Origin: JBGSYN01 sp041750975
GTDB taxonomy: Bacteria; Pseudomonadota; Alphaproteobacteria; Geminicoccales; Geminicoccaceae
Length of the DNA: 23,377 nucleotides
Assembly: GCA_041750975.1 (NCBI GenBank)
Contig: JBGSYN010000269.1
Coordinates: 1-23,377 of the forward strand
Direction of reading: 5' to 3'
Each line of letters starts with the position of its first letter. Within the stretch, counting starts at the first letter, position 1. A program made the position numbers and the translations under genes. The notes below the pieces were generated by a model that saw only the letters and a list, made by a program, of their open reading frames with translations, had not been told where the DNA came from and ran no database searches. Positions 1-9,498 of the stretch are shown in pieces.

Positions 1-3
1 GGC

Positions 4-149
4 GGGGCGGAGGGGCCGAGCTGGTGGCGATAGCCAGGGTGCAACACCCGATCCCATCCCGAACTCGACCGTGAAACCCCTGAGCGCCCATGGTACTGCA
101 TCTCAAGATGTGGGAGAGTAGGACACCGCCAGCTCAGCCCCTCCGCCCC
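4..149 (+). promoter_or_regulatory. rRNA processing stem enclosing 5S
   Basis: GGGGCGGAGGGGC (4-16) is perfectly complementary to GCCCCTCCGCCCC (137-149) and stacks outside the 5S terminal helix. Seen in the sequence: 13 uninterrupted pairs. Such stems are cleaved by RNases during maturation of 5S precursors, so a processing role is inferred. A secondary role as a pause or terminator structure is possible, but no T run follows and the tRNA lies downstream. Confidence 0.7.
20..134 (+). rRNA. rrf: 5S ribosomal RNA
   Basis: This is the RNA of the large ribosomal subunit that closes the rRNA operon. The core shows the usual 5S landmarks: a start like CTGGTGGCGATAGC, the block CACCCGATCCCATCCCGAAC, and GATGTGGGAGAGTAGG near the 3' end. 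The terminal helix pairs GAGCTGGTGG (18-27) with CCGCCAGCTC (126-135), with one G-U pair. The length of about 115 bases is normal. The exact ends are estimated from this helix. The 16S and 23S genes would lie to the left of the window. Confidence 0.95.
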
Positions 150-196
150 AAACCCTTCCACCATCACACACAAGCCTCAACACCATCACCACCCAA

Positions 197-273
<77 letters not shown>

Positions 274-636
274 AATACCCAATTCATTGCAAATCGTTCC
301 GCGGGGCGCGCCTGGCACCTGCGAAATGGCGTATGGGACATGTCAACACTGGGTGTGGCTGGCTGTCGCCTCGAGTCCACCCATACTTCAGATCCGTTGC
401 CCGCAATCGACAATCGCGGTTTGGCCGTGACAGCTTCGTCCTTCGGAGTTCGAGGCGGAAGGGTGATCAGGGCTGGCTACTCTTGTCGAGATTCTCGATG
501 GGTCTGAGACCGCCGCGATGCTATCGAATCAGACAGCGCATCGAGGATCGGTTGGCAGCAAGACGACGCTATTCTTTAGGCTTTGGATGGGCTACCTGTC
601 GTCCTGGCTAAACGGACTGCTAACGGGGAGGCCCCA
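274..636. other. Intergenic region, no gene recognised
   Basis: About 360 bases between tRNA-fMet and the sugar-binding protein gene. Open frames here match nothing I recognise. One 13-base palindrome, TCGAGA-T-TCTCGA (486-498), lies about 140 bases before the operon start and could be an operator. I see no convincing -35/-10 pair and no strong terminator after the tRNA. The region must nevertheless hold the rRNA operon end and the promoter of the sugar operon. Confidence 0.5.
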
Positions 637-1689
637 ATGAAATCCTTTGCGAAACCGCTCGCGATGACCGCTTTGGCGACCATTCTGGCGCTTGGCATCG
701 CTTCCGGCACTTCAGCCCAAACCATCGAAGCCGAGAAAGGCCAAACCGCCAATCTCGTCTTGCTGCCGAAATTCCTCGGCATTCTGCCGTTCGATCAGGC
801 GCATGAGGGCGCTCAAGAGGCGCATGCCGAACTCGGGAACCCGGGTGAGTTGCTGTTCGTCGGGCCGACACCCGAAAATAGCGTCGCCGGTCAGATCGAG
901 ATAGTGACGACGGCGGCAACGCAGGGCCAGGACGGCGTCATGCTCTCGAACAATTCCGGCGATCAGATCGTCCCTGCGGCCAAGGCGGCGCAGGAGGCGG
1001 ATGTCAAGGTGGTGACCTGGGATTCGCCAATTCCTTCGGCCGAAGGCGAGGAACTCTTCGTCTCGCAGGTCGATTTCGCCTCGATCGGCGTCGTCATGGC
1101 CGATATGGCTCATAACATCCTCGGCGGCAGCGGCCAGTTCGCCGTGCTTTCGGCGACCCCGGATGCAGCCAATCAGAACGCCTGGATCGCTGCGATGCAG
1201 GAGGCCCTGACGGACGACAAGTACGCAGACCTCGAGGTCGTCGATATCGTCTATGGCGATGATCAGTCGGAAGTCAGCTACAATCGGGCGCTGGCGCTGA
1301 TCGACAAACATCCGGATCTTGGCCTGATCATGGCGCCGACATCGGTCGGCATCCAGGCAGCGGCCAAGGCGATGCAGGATGAGGGTCTTTGCGACGAGGT
1401 CAAGATCAGCGGTCTGGGGCTGCCCGCGGAAATGGTTTCCTACACGCTCGATGGTTGCGCGCCCGAGTTCGCGCTCTGGGATTTCCGCGACTTGGGTTAC
1501 CTCACCTATTACGTCACCTATCTTCTGGCGACCGGCCAAATGCAAGGCGAGTTGGGCGAGACATTTGTTGCCGGCCGCATGGGCGAATACACGATTGAGG
1601 AAGATCCGGGTCGTGAGAACGCCAAGCGCGTGCTGATGGGCCCGTTCACGGTCTATGACGAGAGCAACGTCGAGGCCGCTGCGCAATAG
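637..1689 (+). CDS. Sugar ABC transporter, periplasmic substrate-binding protein (RhaS-like)
   Basis: A periplasmic receptor of about 350 residues that should deliver a monosaccharide to the permeases encoded downstream. Residues 1-27 form a signal peptide (basic MKSFAK, hydrophobic core, cleavage near GTSAQ). The mature part has the type I periplasmic binding fold: an LVLLPKFLGILPFDQAHEG opening strand, GQIEIVTTAATQGQDGVML, a VVTWDSPIP segment as in rhamnose-binding homologues, and the hinge-side NRALALIDKHPDLGLIMAP. The start was chosen at 637 because GGGGAGG lies just upstream and the signal peptide begins there; an earlier in-frame ATG at 583 has no such support. It is the first gene of the operon and is followed by a strong hairpin. 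Family assignment is firm, but the sugar is not: rhamnose-type is inferred from the mutarotase-like gene at the operon end. Confidence 0.9.
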   Translation: MKSFAKPLAMTALATILALGIASGTSAQTIEAEKGQTANLVLLPKFLGILPFDQAHEGAQEAHAELGNPGELLFVGPTPENSVAGQIEIVTTAATQGQDGVMLSNNSGDQIVPAAKAAQEADVKVVTWDSPIPSAEGEELFVSQVDFASIGVVMADMAHNILGGSGQFAVLSATPDAANQNAWIAAMQEALTDDKYADLEVVDIVYGDDQSEVSYNRALALIDKHPDLGLIMAPTSVGIQAAAKAMQDEGLCDEVKISGLGLPAEMVSYTLDGCAPEFALWDFRDLGYLTYYVTYLLATGQMQGELGETFVAGRMGEYTIEEDPGRENAKRVLMGPFTVYDESNVEAAAQ

Positions 1690-1700
1690 TCATGCCGCTG

Positions 1701-1734
1701 GCCGTTGTGGCAGGCAAAAGCCGGCCACAACGGC
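1701..1734 (+). promoter_or_regulatory. Strong intercistronic mRNA hairpin
   Basis: GCCGTTGTGGC (1701-1711) pairs perfectly with GCCACAACGGC (1724-1734). After one A-G mismatch, GGC pairs with GCC around an AAAA loop. It begins 12 bases after the binding-protein stop codon and ends 38 bases before the ATPase start. No T run follows, so it is not a standard terminator. By analogy with binding-protein operons such as malEFG, it probably protects the upstream message 3' end or reduces read-through, giving excess binding protein. That role is inferred. Confidence 0.75.
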
Positions 1735-1772
1735 GGCCCGGTAGCATCGGCTGTGACAGCAAGTCGTCCATC

Positions 1773-3281
<1,509 letters not shown>

Positions 3282-3282
3282 T

Positions 3283-4344
3283 TTGGGCGTGCTGCTCGAT
3301 CGGCTCAGCCCCCAGGTCCTCCGCGTGTTGGCGCTGGTGATCGTCTTGATCCTGGTGATCCTGTTCTTCGGATCGCAGATCGACAATTATTTCAGCGCGC
3401 GTCTCTTCAACCGCATTTCGACGAGCGTCGCGATCATGGCGCTGATCGCGGTCGGTCAGACTCTCGTCGTTCTCACCCGCAACATCGATCTCTCGGTGGG
3501 ATCGATCGTCGGATTCACGGCCTATGTCACGGGCCAGCTCTTGGTCGATAGCCCTGAACTGCACCCGCTTCTGGCCCTGCTCGCAGCCATTGCCGTGGGC
3601 GCCGGCTTCGGTGCGATCAATGGGCTGCTTGTCGCCTATGGGCGGGTTCCGGCCATCATCGTCACGCTTGGAACGCTCGCGATCTACCGCACCATGCTGG
3701 TCGAGTTTTCGGGCGCACGCTCGATTACGACGGCCTCGCTGCCGGACTGGCTGCTCGAACTGCCGCGGCTCAACGTCTTCAGCGTCGGTGGTTTCGATCT
3801 GAGGTTCCAGGTCGCGGTCATGCTGGTCGTCGTAATCGCCTTTCATCTGGTGCTGACCCGGTTGCGCCTTGGCCGGATGTTCTATGCCGTCGGGTCCAAT
3901 CCCGAAGCCGCATCTATGGCCGGCATCAATGCGGCGCGCATCGTTTTCATAGCTTTCGTTCTGAGTGGCGCCTTGGCCGGTCTGGCCGGATTCATGTTTC
4001 TTGCCCGCTTCGGCAACATCACGGTTGTTGCCGGGCTCGGCTTCGAGCTCAAATCGGTCGCCGCTGTCGTGGTCGGTGGCGTGAACATTTTCGGTGGCTC
4101 GGGAACCGTGATTGGCGTGTTGCTGGGTGCCGTGCTCGTGGATCTCATCGATGCGAGCCTGGTTCGCTGGCAGCTCATCAGCGAGTTCTGGCGTGACGGC
4201 CTTCTGGGATTGTTGATCCTGTTGGCAGTGGCGGCGGACGCAGTCTTGATGCGTCAATTCATTGCCGTGCGTCAACGGCGCGCCCGCGAAAAACAGTCAC
4301 GAATGCTGGCACATGCTGGTGCCGCCGAGCGCGTGCCGGCGTAA
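3283..4344 (+). CDS. Sugar ABC transporter permease 1 (RhaP/RhaQ type)
   Basis: Inner-membrane permease of about 353 residues with around nine hydrophobic segments. It carries the family motif NIDLSVGSIVGF after the second or third segment, the cytoplasmic GRMFYAVGSNPEAASMAGIN loop that contacts the ATPase, and VVVGGVNIFGGSGTVIGVLLG near the end. The ATPase stop codon is at 3279-3281. TTG at 3283 with GAGG nine bases upstream is the most likely start and suggests translational coupling; GTG at 3289 is an alternative. The frame stays open upstream inside the ATPase gene, but that part does not resemble a permease. It pairs with the second permease downstream to form the pore. Confidence 0.9.
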   Translation: MGVLLDRLSPQVLRVLALVIVLILVILFFGSQIDNYFSARLFNRISTSVAIMALIAVGQTLVVLTRNIDLSVGSIVGFTAYVTGQLLVDSPELHPLLALLAAIAVGAGFGAINGLLVAYGRVPAIIVTLGTLAIYRTMLVEFSGARSITTASLPDWLLELPRLNVFSVGGFDLRFQVAVMLVVVIAFHLVLTRLRLGRMFYAVGSNPEAASMAGINAARIVFIAFVLSGALAGLAGFMFLARFGNITVVAGLGFELKSVAAVVVGGVNIFGGSGTVIGVLLGAVLVDLIDASLVRWQLISEFWRDGLLGLLILLAVAADAVLMRQFIAVRQRRAREKQSRMLAHAGAAERVPA

Positions 4345-4363
4345 TGACACGGGCTCGCTGATC

Positions 4364-5368
4364 ATGCCGAACTTCATCAAAGCCCTGACGGACCGCTTGT
4401 TTGGCTGGGAAGGGTTTCTTCTCTCGATCCTGATCGTCACCATGCTGGTCAATGTTTCCCAGTCGGCGATGTTCCTGACGATCGGCAATCAGATCAATCT
4501 GTTTCAGCTCTCGATCGAGAAGATCATCGTCGCCTTGGTCATGACGCTCATCATCATCAATGGCGAGATCGATCTCTCGGTTGCCTCGATGATGGGGCTG
4601 GCCGCCTGCGCCTTCGGCTGGCTGTTCCAGATCGGCGTGCCGGTACCCTTGGCGATCCTATTGGTGCTCTTGATCGGTGCTGCCGGCGGCGCCTTCAACA
4701 CTTTTTGGATTACCCGAGTGGGCCTGCCATCGCTCGTGGTCACTCTGGCGATGCTCATCGGCTTTCGGGGCCTGGCACGGGTCTTGGTCGAGGATCGGGG
4801 CATTACGGACTTCCCGGATTGGTTCGATGCGCTCGGCCAACAAGCCATTCTCGGCCCGTTTCCGCTTTCGCTGCTTATTTTCCTTGGGTTGCTGGCGTTC
4901 CTGATCGTCGTCCTGCATGTCTCGGGCTTTGGCCGCTACGTCTATATGATTGGTATCAACAAGAGCGTTGCGGAATATTCGGGCGTCGACGTTGCCCGGG
5001 TGAAGGCGACTTTGTTCATTGCGTCGAGCACCATAGCCGCACTCGCCGGCCTGCTCTATGCTGCCCGGGTGGGAGCCGTACGGGGCGATGTGGCGCTGGG
5101 CTTCGAGCTCGACATCATCACCATGGTGTTGCTCGGCGGTGTCAGCATTTTTGGCGGTTCGGGTTCGCTGATCGGCGTCTTGCTGTCGATCCTGATCGTC
5201 TTGAACCTTAGAAACGGCATGGCGCTCGTCAATATCACGGGTCACATCCAGACCGGTGTCATCGGCTTGCTGCTCATCCTCTCGGTCCTGCTGCCGAATA
5301 TCAGGGCCTATCTCGGCGGGCTCTGGTCGCGCCGCCGTCCGGCTGCGGGTGCCGGAGGTCCGGAGTGA
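4364..5368 (+). CDS. Sugar ABC transporter permease 2 (RhaP/RhaQ type)
   Basis: The second inner-membrane permease, about 334 residues. It shows the family motif INGEIDLSVASMMGLAA, the cytoplasmic coupling loop GRYVYMIGINKSVAEYSGVD, and MVLLGGVSIFGGSGSLIGVLLS near the C-terminus. The start at 4364 (MPNFIKALTDRLFGWEG) precedes the first hydrophobic segment. Only a weak ribosome-binding site is visible, so translation probably depends on coupling to the upstream permease, which ends 19 bases earlier. Its last codons overlap the GTG start of the dehydrogenase gene. The gene is paralogous to its neighbour and was most likely retained for a heterodimeric channel. Confidence 0.9.
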   Translation: MPNFIKALTDRLFGWEGFLLSILIVTMLVNVSQSAMFLTIGNQINLFQLSIEKIIVALVMTLIIINGEIDLSVASMMGLAACAFGWLFQIGVPVPLAILLVLLIGAAGGAFNTFWITRVGLPSLVVTLAMLIGFRGLARVLVEDRGITDFPDWFDALGQQAILGPFPLSLLIFLGLLAFLIVVLHVSGFGRYVYMIGINKSVAEYSGVDVARVKATLFIASSTIAALAGLLYAARVGAVRGDVALGFELDIITMVLLGGVSIFGGSGSLIGVLLSILIVLNLRNGMALVNITGHIQTGVIGLLLILSVLLPNIRAYLGGLWSRRRPAAGAGGPE

Positions 5369-6408
5369 CAGTCAGGCTTGGTGTCGTCGGGATCGGATGG
5401 TGGGCCTGCTTCAACCATATTCCCGTGGCGATCGGCCATGGCGATGCCGAGATTGTGGCTATTGCGGATCTCGACATATCCCGCCTTGCAAAAGCCAGGG
5501 ACGCCTTCGGCATAGGGCGGCGTTATACCGATGTCGACGACATGCTGGTGTCGGAAAAGCTCGACGGCCTGATGGTGGCGACGCCCCACGTCGCGCATGC
5601 GGCAGCGGCGATCCGTGGCCTCGAGAGCGGCTGCCATGTGCTCGTCGAGAAACCGATGGTGACGTCCAGCGCCGAAGCTCGTGTCGTCTGCGCTGCGGCC
5701 GAGCGGTCAGGGAAGCAGGTTCTGGTCCCCTGCGGCTGGAACTTTAAGGACTACACCGCCAAGGCTGCGTCCCTAGTCGAGGCCGGAAGGATTGGCGAGA
5801 TCCGGCATATCGTCTGTCAGATGGCGTCGGCGCTCGAAGATCTGTTCGCCGGTCAACCCATGTTGGAAACCGCCGATCACATGTTCCGCCCGCCACCTTC
5901 GACCTGGGCCGATCCGAGCCAGGCCGGTGGCTATGGCTGGGGACAGATGTCCCATTCCCTGGCCTGGATCTATCGCGTGACCGGTCTGGCGCCGGAAGCC
6001 GTCTACTGCATGGCGGGAAAATCCTCGGCCGGTGTCGACTATTTCGACGCGGCGACTGTTCGGATGACCAATGGCGCAACCATGGCGCTCTCTGGGTCGG
6101 CCACGGTCCCCAAGCGTTGCGGTTTTCAGCTCGATATTCGGCTGTTCGGTACGGAGGGGATGCTGCTCTTCGATGTCGAGCGCGAACGCCTGGAAGTCAG
6201 GCGCCGCGACGGCGCGGATGAGGTGATCGAGATGGCGCCGGGCTCGGGTGCTTATGATGGCGCCTTGCCGGTCTTGCGCTTTATCGACATCTGCGCCGGT
6301 CGAAGCGATCGCAACGAGGCAGACGCTTTGAATGGCGCCCGCGTCGTCGACACGCTCGATGCTCTCTACCGCTCGGCGTCAAGCGGCAAACTCGAACCAG
6401 CAGGATAA
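5365..6408 (+). CDS. Gfo/Idh/MocA family NAD(P)-dependent sugar dehydrogenase
   Basis: A cytoplasmic oxidoreductase of 347 residues. The N-terminal Rossmann fold shows LGVVGIGWWA (residues 5-14) and an acidic end of strand two at ADLD. The family active-site motif VEKPM is at residues 94-98 with the presumed catalytic Lys96, and a C-terminal alpha/beta substrate domain follows. The GTG start overlaps the stop of the second permease, so the two are translationally coupled. The expected reaction is oxidation, or reversible oxidation-based epimerisation, of the imported sugar or a derivative. The exact substrate cannot be read from the sequence. This family is also found in inositol and sugar-acid pathways, so a rhamnose role is only contextual. 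Confidence 0.9.
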   Translation: MTVRLGVVGIGWWACFNHIPVAIGHGDAEIVAIADLDISRLAKARDAFGIGRRYTDVDDMLVSEKLDGLMVATPHVAHAAAAIRGLESGCHVLVEKPMVTSSAEARVVCAAAERSGKQVLVPCGWNFKDYTAKAASLVEAGRIGEIRHIVCQMASALEDLFAGQPMLETADHMFRPPPSTWADPSQAGGYGWGQMSHSLAWIYRVTGLAPEAVYCMAGKSSAGVDYFDAATVRMTNGATMALSGSATVPKRCGFQLDIRLFGTEGMLLFDVERERLEVRRRDGADEVIEMAPGSGAYDGALPVLRFIDICAGRSDRNEADALNGARVVDTLDALYRSASSGKLEPAG

Positions 6409-6413
6409 GCGAC

Positions 6414-7244
6414 ATGCAACTCTCGCTCACATCCTGGTCGATGCCCGCCTGCAGTCTTGAAGAAGTGGCGGGCATCTCGAAGGTGCTCGGCATCAATGCG
6501 ATCGATGTCGGGCTCTTCTACAAATCCGCGTTGGACCGCGATGAGATCCTCGCCGATCCGATGGCTGTAGCGGAGAAGGTGAAGGCGTTGCAGGTTCGTA
6601 TTCCCAATTATTATCATCTCTTCGGCGACGGCCTCGGCGGCCGTAATTTGGCGCTTCCCGACCACATCGACGAAAATTGCCGCGATTTCGAGCGCGCGCT
6701 GACATTCTGTGAAGCTGCCGGCATCGGCACCGTCTTCGTGCTGCCGGGCATCGTCAATCCGGGCCAGTCGCGCGAGCGAGCCCTGGCGCAATCGGCAACC
6801 TCGCTCACAGCGCTGATGGCTGTCGCCAGCCATTCGCCGGTAACGTTGACGATCGAGCCGCATGTCCATTCCTATCTCGAATCACCATCGCTGGTCTTGC
6901 GTCTTCTCGACCAGGTCGAGGGGCTTAAGCTCACGCTCGACTACGCGCATTTCGTCTGCCTGGGCTATCGCCAGGAAGAGATTGACCCACTCGCGCCGCA
7001 TGCCGCCCATGTGCATCTTCGTCAAGCACGGCCCGGAGTGCTTCAAGCCAAAGCGGCCGAAGGGACCATCAACATGGCCGCCCAGTTCGGTACGTTGCGC
7101 GACGCCGGCTTCACCGGCTCGATGGCGTTGGAATATGTTCATCAGAACTATATGGCGACGCTCTATGAAGACGTGCTGACCGAGACGGTAGCACTACGCG
7201 ATCTTTATCGGATTTGGTCGGCAACATCGGGAGACAGCAAATGA
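6414..7244 (+). CDS. Sugar isomerase/epimerase, xylose-isomerase-like TIM barrel
   Basis: A cytoplasmic TIM-barrel protein of 276 residues. Candidate metal ligands sit at the expected strand ends: Glu148 (LTIEPH), Asp176 (LTLDYAH), His199 or His201 (HVHLRQA) and Glu240 (MALEYVH). This layout is typical of the AP-endonuclease-2-like sugar isomerase and epimerase family, which uses a divalent metal to isomerise or epimerise ketoses and keto-acids. AGGA lies just before the ATG, within the last codons of the dehydrogenase gene. The 3' end overlaps the next start codon by ATGA. The reaction is probably the step following or preceding the neighbouring dehydrogenase; the substrate is unknown. Confidence 0.88.
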   Translation: MQLSLTSWSMPACSLEEVAGISKVLGINAIDVGLFYKSALDRDEILADPMAVAEKVKALQVRIPNYYHLFGDGLGGRNLALPDHIDENCRDFERALTFCEAAGIGTVFVLPGIVNPGQSRERALAQSATSLTALMAVASHSPVTLTIEPHVHSYLESPSLVLRLLDQVEGLKLTLDYAHFVCLGYRQEEIDPLAPHAAHVHLRQARPGVLQAKAAEGTINMAAQFGTLRDAGFTGSMALEYVHQNYMATLYEDVLTETVALRDLYRIWSATSGDSK

Positions 7245-7555
7245 CGCACTGTGCCTGGGTATTGGAAGTCCGTCCCGGTTACGAAGCTGAATACAAAAAG
7301 CGCCATGACGAGATCTGGCCCGACATGCTGGAGACCCTGCGGCAGGCCGGAATTCGCAACTACAACATCTTCCGCCACGGATTGACGCTCTTCGGCTACT
7401 TCGAAACCGACGATCTCGAGAAGACCAGGGCCGCACTCGCTGCAAGCGAAGTCAACCGAAGATGGGGCGAAGCCATGGCGCCGATCATGAAGATCGAGAT
7501 CGATCCCGCGACCGGCTTTCCCTATCTTCTCCCCCTCCAGTTCCACATGGATTAG
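7241..7555 (+). CDS. L-rhamnose mutarotase family protein (DUF718)
   Basis: A 104-residue cytoplasmic protein of the RhaM/RhaU family, which interconverts anomers of L-rhamnose or related 6-deoxy sugars. Key positions are visible: His22 in KKRHDEIWPDM, Tyr41 in IRNYNIF, and the FGYFET strand. The family's Trp pair is only half kept: VNRRWGEAM has Trp75 followed by Gly. The start at 7241 overlaps the upstream stop codon (ATGA) and has GGGAGA just before it. An ATG 27 bases earlier in the same frame is less likely. It ends the sugar operon and is the main hint to the sugar type. The Gly in place of the second Trp may mean a different preferred sugar. Confidence 0.88.
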   Translation: MTHCAWVLEVRPGYEAEYKKRHDEIWPDMLETLRQAGIRNYNIFRHGLTLFGYFETDDLEKTRAALAASEVNRRWGEAMAPIMKIEIDPATGFPYLLPLQFHMD

Positions 7556-7629
7556 CGACAAGCGCCCGTATCCGCTTCTCTTGCCGGCGCAGGTATAGGT
7601 ATCAAGGTCACTTCGCGTTTCTTCGAGAG

Positions 7630-8484
7630 ATGATGATTAGGCATATACTGAGAAAGACGACGCGCGAGCCGTTGGTCCGTTTCCTTTTGATCGGCATCGC
7701 TGTGTTCGCACTCTACGGACTCGTCGATGATTCGCCGGCAAGCATACCCTCCGACAGCATCATCGTAACGCCCGAGAAAATCGAACAGCTTGCCGACGGT
7801 TTCGAAGAGATATGGCGGCGACAGCCGGCCGAGGCCGAACTCGAGGGCATGATCGAGAATTATATCCGCGAGGAGGTCTATGTCCGCGAAGCGCTGGCGC
7901 TCGGCCTCGATCAAGATGATGCCGTGATCCGCAATCGCCTGCGGCAGAAAATGGAGTTTCTCAGCGCCTCGGGGGCGGCTCTATTGGAGCCGTCCGAGGA
8001 TGAGTTACGCGCCTATTTCGAAACGATCGCGGCGCAGTTGACACCGGACCCGCGGATCGCCTTCGAGCAGGTGTTTCTTGGTGAGAGTATCACCGAGGAA
8101 AATATTCGGAGCTATCTTGCTGCCCTGAACGACGGCAAACCACGGGCTTCCCTGGGTCGGCCGACAATCCTGCCCGAGACTGTGCCGTTGGCCCCAGCCG
8201 TTGCCGTGGACGGCACGTTCGGCGAGGGCTTCTTCGACGCGGTCCGGGATCTCGAGCCGAATGCCTGGCACGGCCCGATCGCGTCTGGCTATGGCGACCA
8301 CCTCGTCAGACTTACGGAGAGGTCTAGGCCCGGTCGTCCGCTATTCGATGCAGTGCGCGAGCGCGTCTTGCAGGACTGGCAACGGCAAAAGACCGAAGAG
8401 CTTGCCGCGCAGCGCTACACCCTAATGCGCGATCGCTTCGAGGTCGTGCGGCCTTCTCCGGCTGAGGTTGAGCAGATTCGATGA
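7630..8484 (+). CDS. Membrane-anchored PpiC/SurA-like peptidyl-prolyl isomerase
   Basis: About 284 residues. A basic N-terminus (RHILRKTTREPLVR) and one hydrophobic segment at roughly residues 17-31 anchor it in the inner membrane with the rest in the periplasm. Residues 65-120 resemble the SurA N-domain helices: ELEGMIENYIREEVYVREAL, followed by DDAVIRNRLRQKMEFL. A divergent parvulin-like region runs from about residue 140 to 230, ending in SGYGDHLVRLTER. Two ATGs (7630, 7633) follow GAGAG; the second is better spaced. Its stop overlaps the start of the HupE/UreJ-like gene (ATGA), so the two are coupled. A role in folding exported partners is inferred. Catalytic activity is uncertain because the isomerase domain is weakly conserved. 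Confidence 0.8.
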   Translation: MMIRHILRKTTREPLVRFLLIGIAVFALYGLVDDSPASIPSDSIIVTPEKIEQLADGFEEIWRRQPAEAELEGMIENYIREEVYVREALALGLDQDDAVIRNRLRQKMEFLSASGAALLEPSEDELRAYFETIAAQLTPDPRIAFEQVFLGESITEENIRSYLAALNDGKPRASLGRPTILPETVPLAPAVAVDGTFGEGFFDAVRDLEPNAWHGPIASGYGDHLVRLTERSRPGRPLFDAVRERVLQDWQRQKTEELAAQRYTLMRDRFEVVRPSPAEVEQIR

Positions 8485-9485
8485 CGCGGCTCCTGGCGAT
8501 CGTCCTGTTGCTTCTCCTCGCCATGTCGAGTGGTCAGGCCTTGGCGCATGCGCTGCAGCCCGGTTATCTCGAACTCGAAGCGCTGGGCGACGATACTTGG
8601 CGTGCGTTCTGGAGAAAACCGGCCGTGGCGGGTGCGCCGATGCCGATCGACGTGGCCCTGCCTCAAAATTGTGAACCAAGCGTACCGCCGGAGATGCTCT
8701 TCGATGGCGTAGCCTTTGTCACGCAGTGGGTCACAAACTGTCCGGGCGGTCTGGTCGATGGCAGGATTGAGATTACCGGCCTCGACAAGACGATTACCGA
8801 TGTCCTGGTCCGCTACGAGCTGACGCCTGGGCAGGGCGAGGCGCGGCGGCTCACACCCGACGACACTAGTTTCTTGGTTCCTGAAGAGCCGGGTACGATC
8901 GATGTTCTCGCCACCTATATCGGTCTGGGGATCGACCATATTCTAGCAGGACTCGACCATCTGCTCTTCGTCCTCGCACTCCTCTTGTCGATCAGGGATC
9001 TCTGGAGGCTGGTCGGTGCGGTCACGGCATTCACGGTCGCCCACAGTCTCACACTTGTTGCGGCGACGCTGGGCTGGATCGTCGTTCCCGGTCCACCGGT
9101 CGAAGCTGCAGTCGCACTCTCGATCATGTTTCTGGCCTCCGAACTCATCAAGCATCGGGACGACGAAACCCGGTTGTCGGAACGCGATCCTTGGATCGTG
9201 GCGTTCTCGTTCGGCCTCCTGCATGGGCTCGGTTTCGCCGGAGCACTTCAGGAAATCGGATTGCCGGAAGGCGATATCCCCCTGGCCCTCTTCGCTTTCA
9301 ATCTGGGTGTCGAGGCGGGCCAGTTGCTTTTTATCGGTCTTTGTCTTTCGGTTTGGCTCGCGTTTCGTCGTCTGGCACCGATCTTGGCCAACCCGCTTCG
9401 TGGCATTGGTGGCAGGCACTTTGCCGGCTACGCGATCGGCAGCGTTGCGAGCTTCTGGTTCATCACCCGCATCGCCGCCTTTTAG
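8481..9485 (+). CDS. HupE/UreJ-family membrane protein
   Basis: 334 residues. A signal peptide (1-22, ending in GQALAHA) is followed by a periplasmic domain with two cysteines (Cys64 and Cys87), and from residue 145 by a polytopic membrane domain of about six or seven segments. The HupE/UreJ hallmark is clear: YIGLGIDHILAGLDHLLFVL with Asp152-His153 and Asp159-His160, then TAFTVAHSLTL with His188. Relatives are proposed nickel or cobalt transporters, and the acidic and His residues suit metal passage. The gene is coupled to the PpiC-like gene and ends 13 bases before the convergent DUF3604 gene. Metal identity and direction are unknown. Supplying metal to the DUF3604 enzymes is a hypothesis. 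Confidence 0.85.
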   Translation: MTRLLAIVLLLLLAMSSGQALAHALQPGYLELEALGDDTWRAFWRKPAVAGAPMPIDVALPQNCEPSVPPEMLFDGVAFVTQWVTNCPGGLVDGRIEITGLDKTITDVLVRYELTPGQGEARRLTPDDTSFLVPEEPGTIDVLATYIGLGIDHILAGLDHLLFVLALLLSIRDLWRLVGAVTAFTVAHSLTLVAATLGWIVVPGPPVEAAVALSIMFLASELIKHRDDETRLSERDPWIVAFSFGLLHGLGFAGALQEIGLPEGDIPLALFAFNLGVEAGQLLFIGLCLSVWLAFRRLAPILANPLRGIGGRHFAGYAIGSVASFWFITRIAAF

Positions 9486-9498
9486 CCAACCAAAGGAT

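Noticed and set aside
552..580. TTGGCA followed by TATTCT as the sugar-operon promoter
   Set aside because: The spacer is only 12 bases; shifting the -10 gives no good match.
9478..9496. CCTTT/AAAGG stem between the convergent HupE-like and DUF3604 genes as a bidirectional terminator
   Set aside because: Only five AT-rich pairs and no T run on either strand.
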